From an uncultured Eubacteriales bacterium (GTDB lineage Bacteria; Bacillota; Clostridia; Oscillospirales; Acutalibacteraceae), in the NCBI GenBank assembly GCA_900313475.1, contig OMRJ01000197.1, forward strand, positions 1 through 13,262: a stretch of DNA of 13,262 nt, given 5' to 3'. How positions within the stretch are numbered: position 1 is the first letter of the stretch; each line of letters opens with the position of its first letter. The position numbers were made by a program, and so were the translations under genes. Below the pieces are notes generated by a model that worked only from the letters and a program-made list of their open reading frames with translations, had not been told where the DNA came from and did not search any database. This document shows positions 12,928-13,262 of the stretch, in pieces.

Positions 12928-13226
12928 TGCCTGAACGCGTGGGCGTATTATGCCTTCGCGGACGCAGGCTGATATGCGATGATGCGGGAGGTGACTGCGC
13001 TCGGACGCAGATAATTTCCGCGGAGTATGTCCGATTTAAAACCGGGCGAAGTAAACCGCATGCAGGGTAAGTCTGTGCCTTAACCGGACTTGCCGAGTGC
13101 TGATGCGGCGAAAATTTTCTTCATTGCAGTCCGGAATATCTTGCGGGTTCCGGATTTAAAAAATGTGCGGCGCGAATAACCCGGCGCCGTGTGAAAATTT
13201 TCATTCAGACAGCCCGCCCAATCTAC
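12928..13226 (+). promoter_or_regulatory. Long structured 5' leader RNA upstream of presumed rpsJ
   Basis: About 300 nt that are markedly more GC-rich than the sequence before them and filled with inverted repeats. Seen by eye: a three-tier stem GCCTG/CAGGC (12929-12933, 12965-12969) enclosing CGCG/CGCG and GGC/GCC; GCGG/CCGC (12984-12987, 13018-13021) enclosing CTGCG/CGCAG; GTCCG/CGGAC (13029-13033, 13085-13089) enclosing TTAA/TTAA; GCCG/CGGC (13092-13095, 13106-13109); a perfect 7-bp TCCGGAA/TTCCGGA (13130-13136, 13148-13154); and CGGCGC/GCGCCG (13168-13173, 13184-13189). GAAAATTTTC occurs twice (13110 and 13193), each time followed by a similar CATT/ATTCA...CAG stretch. No riboswitch or T-box consensus was recognised. 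It may be an autoregulatory ribosomal-protein leader. Confidence 0.55.
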
Positions 13227-13241
13227 AAGGAGGCGTACCTA

Positions 13242-13262
13242 ATGGCAGTTAAGGAAAAAATC
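13242..13262 (+). CDS. rpsJ: 5' end of a gene, probably 30S ribosomal protein S10 (partial)
   Basis: Seven codons, MAVKEKI, are inside the window. A perfect AAGGAGG (13227-13233) lies 8 nt before the ATG, so this is a real, strongly translated start. MAVKEKI is how S10 begins in many Clostridia, and a strong promoter with a long leader fits the first gene of the S10 ribosomal protein operon. S10 is part of the small subunit and, as NusE, of antitermination complexes. Seven residues are too few for certainty; the gene start is secure, the product is a good guess. Confidence 0.5.

Noticed and set aside
13027..13083. 18-codon upstream reading frame (MSDLKPGEVN...) in the rpsJ leader
   Set aside because: The only purine-rich stretch is one base from the ATG, too close to act as a ribosome binding site, and the frame lies inside predicted stems; kept only as a remote leader-peptide idea.

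Overview
The window looks like a chromosomal segment of an anaerobic, low-to-mid GC Gram-positive bacterium of the class Clostridia, most likely an Oscillospiraceae/Ruminococcaceae-type gut or rumen organism. The clues are a Firmicutes-style rpmH-rnpA-yidD-yidC-jag cluster, a YtvI-type membrane protein known from spore-formers, a secreted protein carrying a type I dockerin, and GGAGG-like ribosome binding sites throughout. No phage, insertion sequence, CRISPR array, tRNA or rRNA was seen.

Layout: (1) 1-2033, leftward: the first codons of an exported protein with its own promoter, a terminator, an orphan 90-residue hydrophobic small protein, and a YtvI/AI-2E-family permease. (2) 2206-5255, rightward: a consensus promoter and a ~100-nt leader drive rpmH, rnpA, yidD, yidC and jag/khpB as one tightly packed operon, closed by an intrinsic terminator. 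These genes link ribosome assembly (L34), tRNA 5' maturation (RNase P protein), membrane protein insertion (YidD/YidC) and RNA binding (KhpB). The mnmE-mnmG-rsmG genes that often follow are absent. (3) 5256-5540: a gene-free stretch of stacked inverted repeats ending in a probable bidirectional terminator. (4) 5541-11862, leftward: five tightly packed genes encoding a membrane-anchored adaptor-like protein, a FAD-dependent oxidoreductase, a dockerin protein with about nine Cys-x-x-Cys repeats, a membrane-associated M28 peptidase and peptidase T. (5) 11970-12488, rightward: a small lipoprotein of unknown function, divergent from the previous operon. (6) 12489-13262: a 753-nt gene-poor stretch with two good rightward promoters. 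The second starts a ~310-nt, GC-rich, hairpin-rich leader ahead of a truncated gene beginning MAVKEKI, which fits ribosomal protein S10 (rpsJ).

The strongest candidates for something undescribed are the long structured leader before the presumed rpsJ (12928-13226), the RGG-like glycine/arginine tail on KhpB, the enzyme-free dockerin/CxxC-repeat protein in an operon with peptidases, and the orphan 90-residue protein. All assignments come from reading motifs by eye; no database search was possible.
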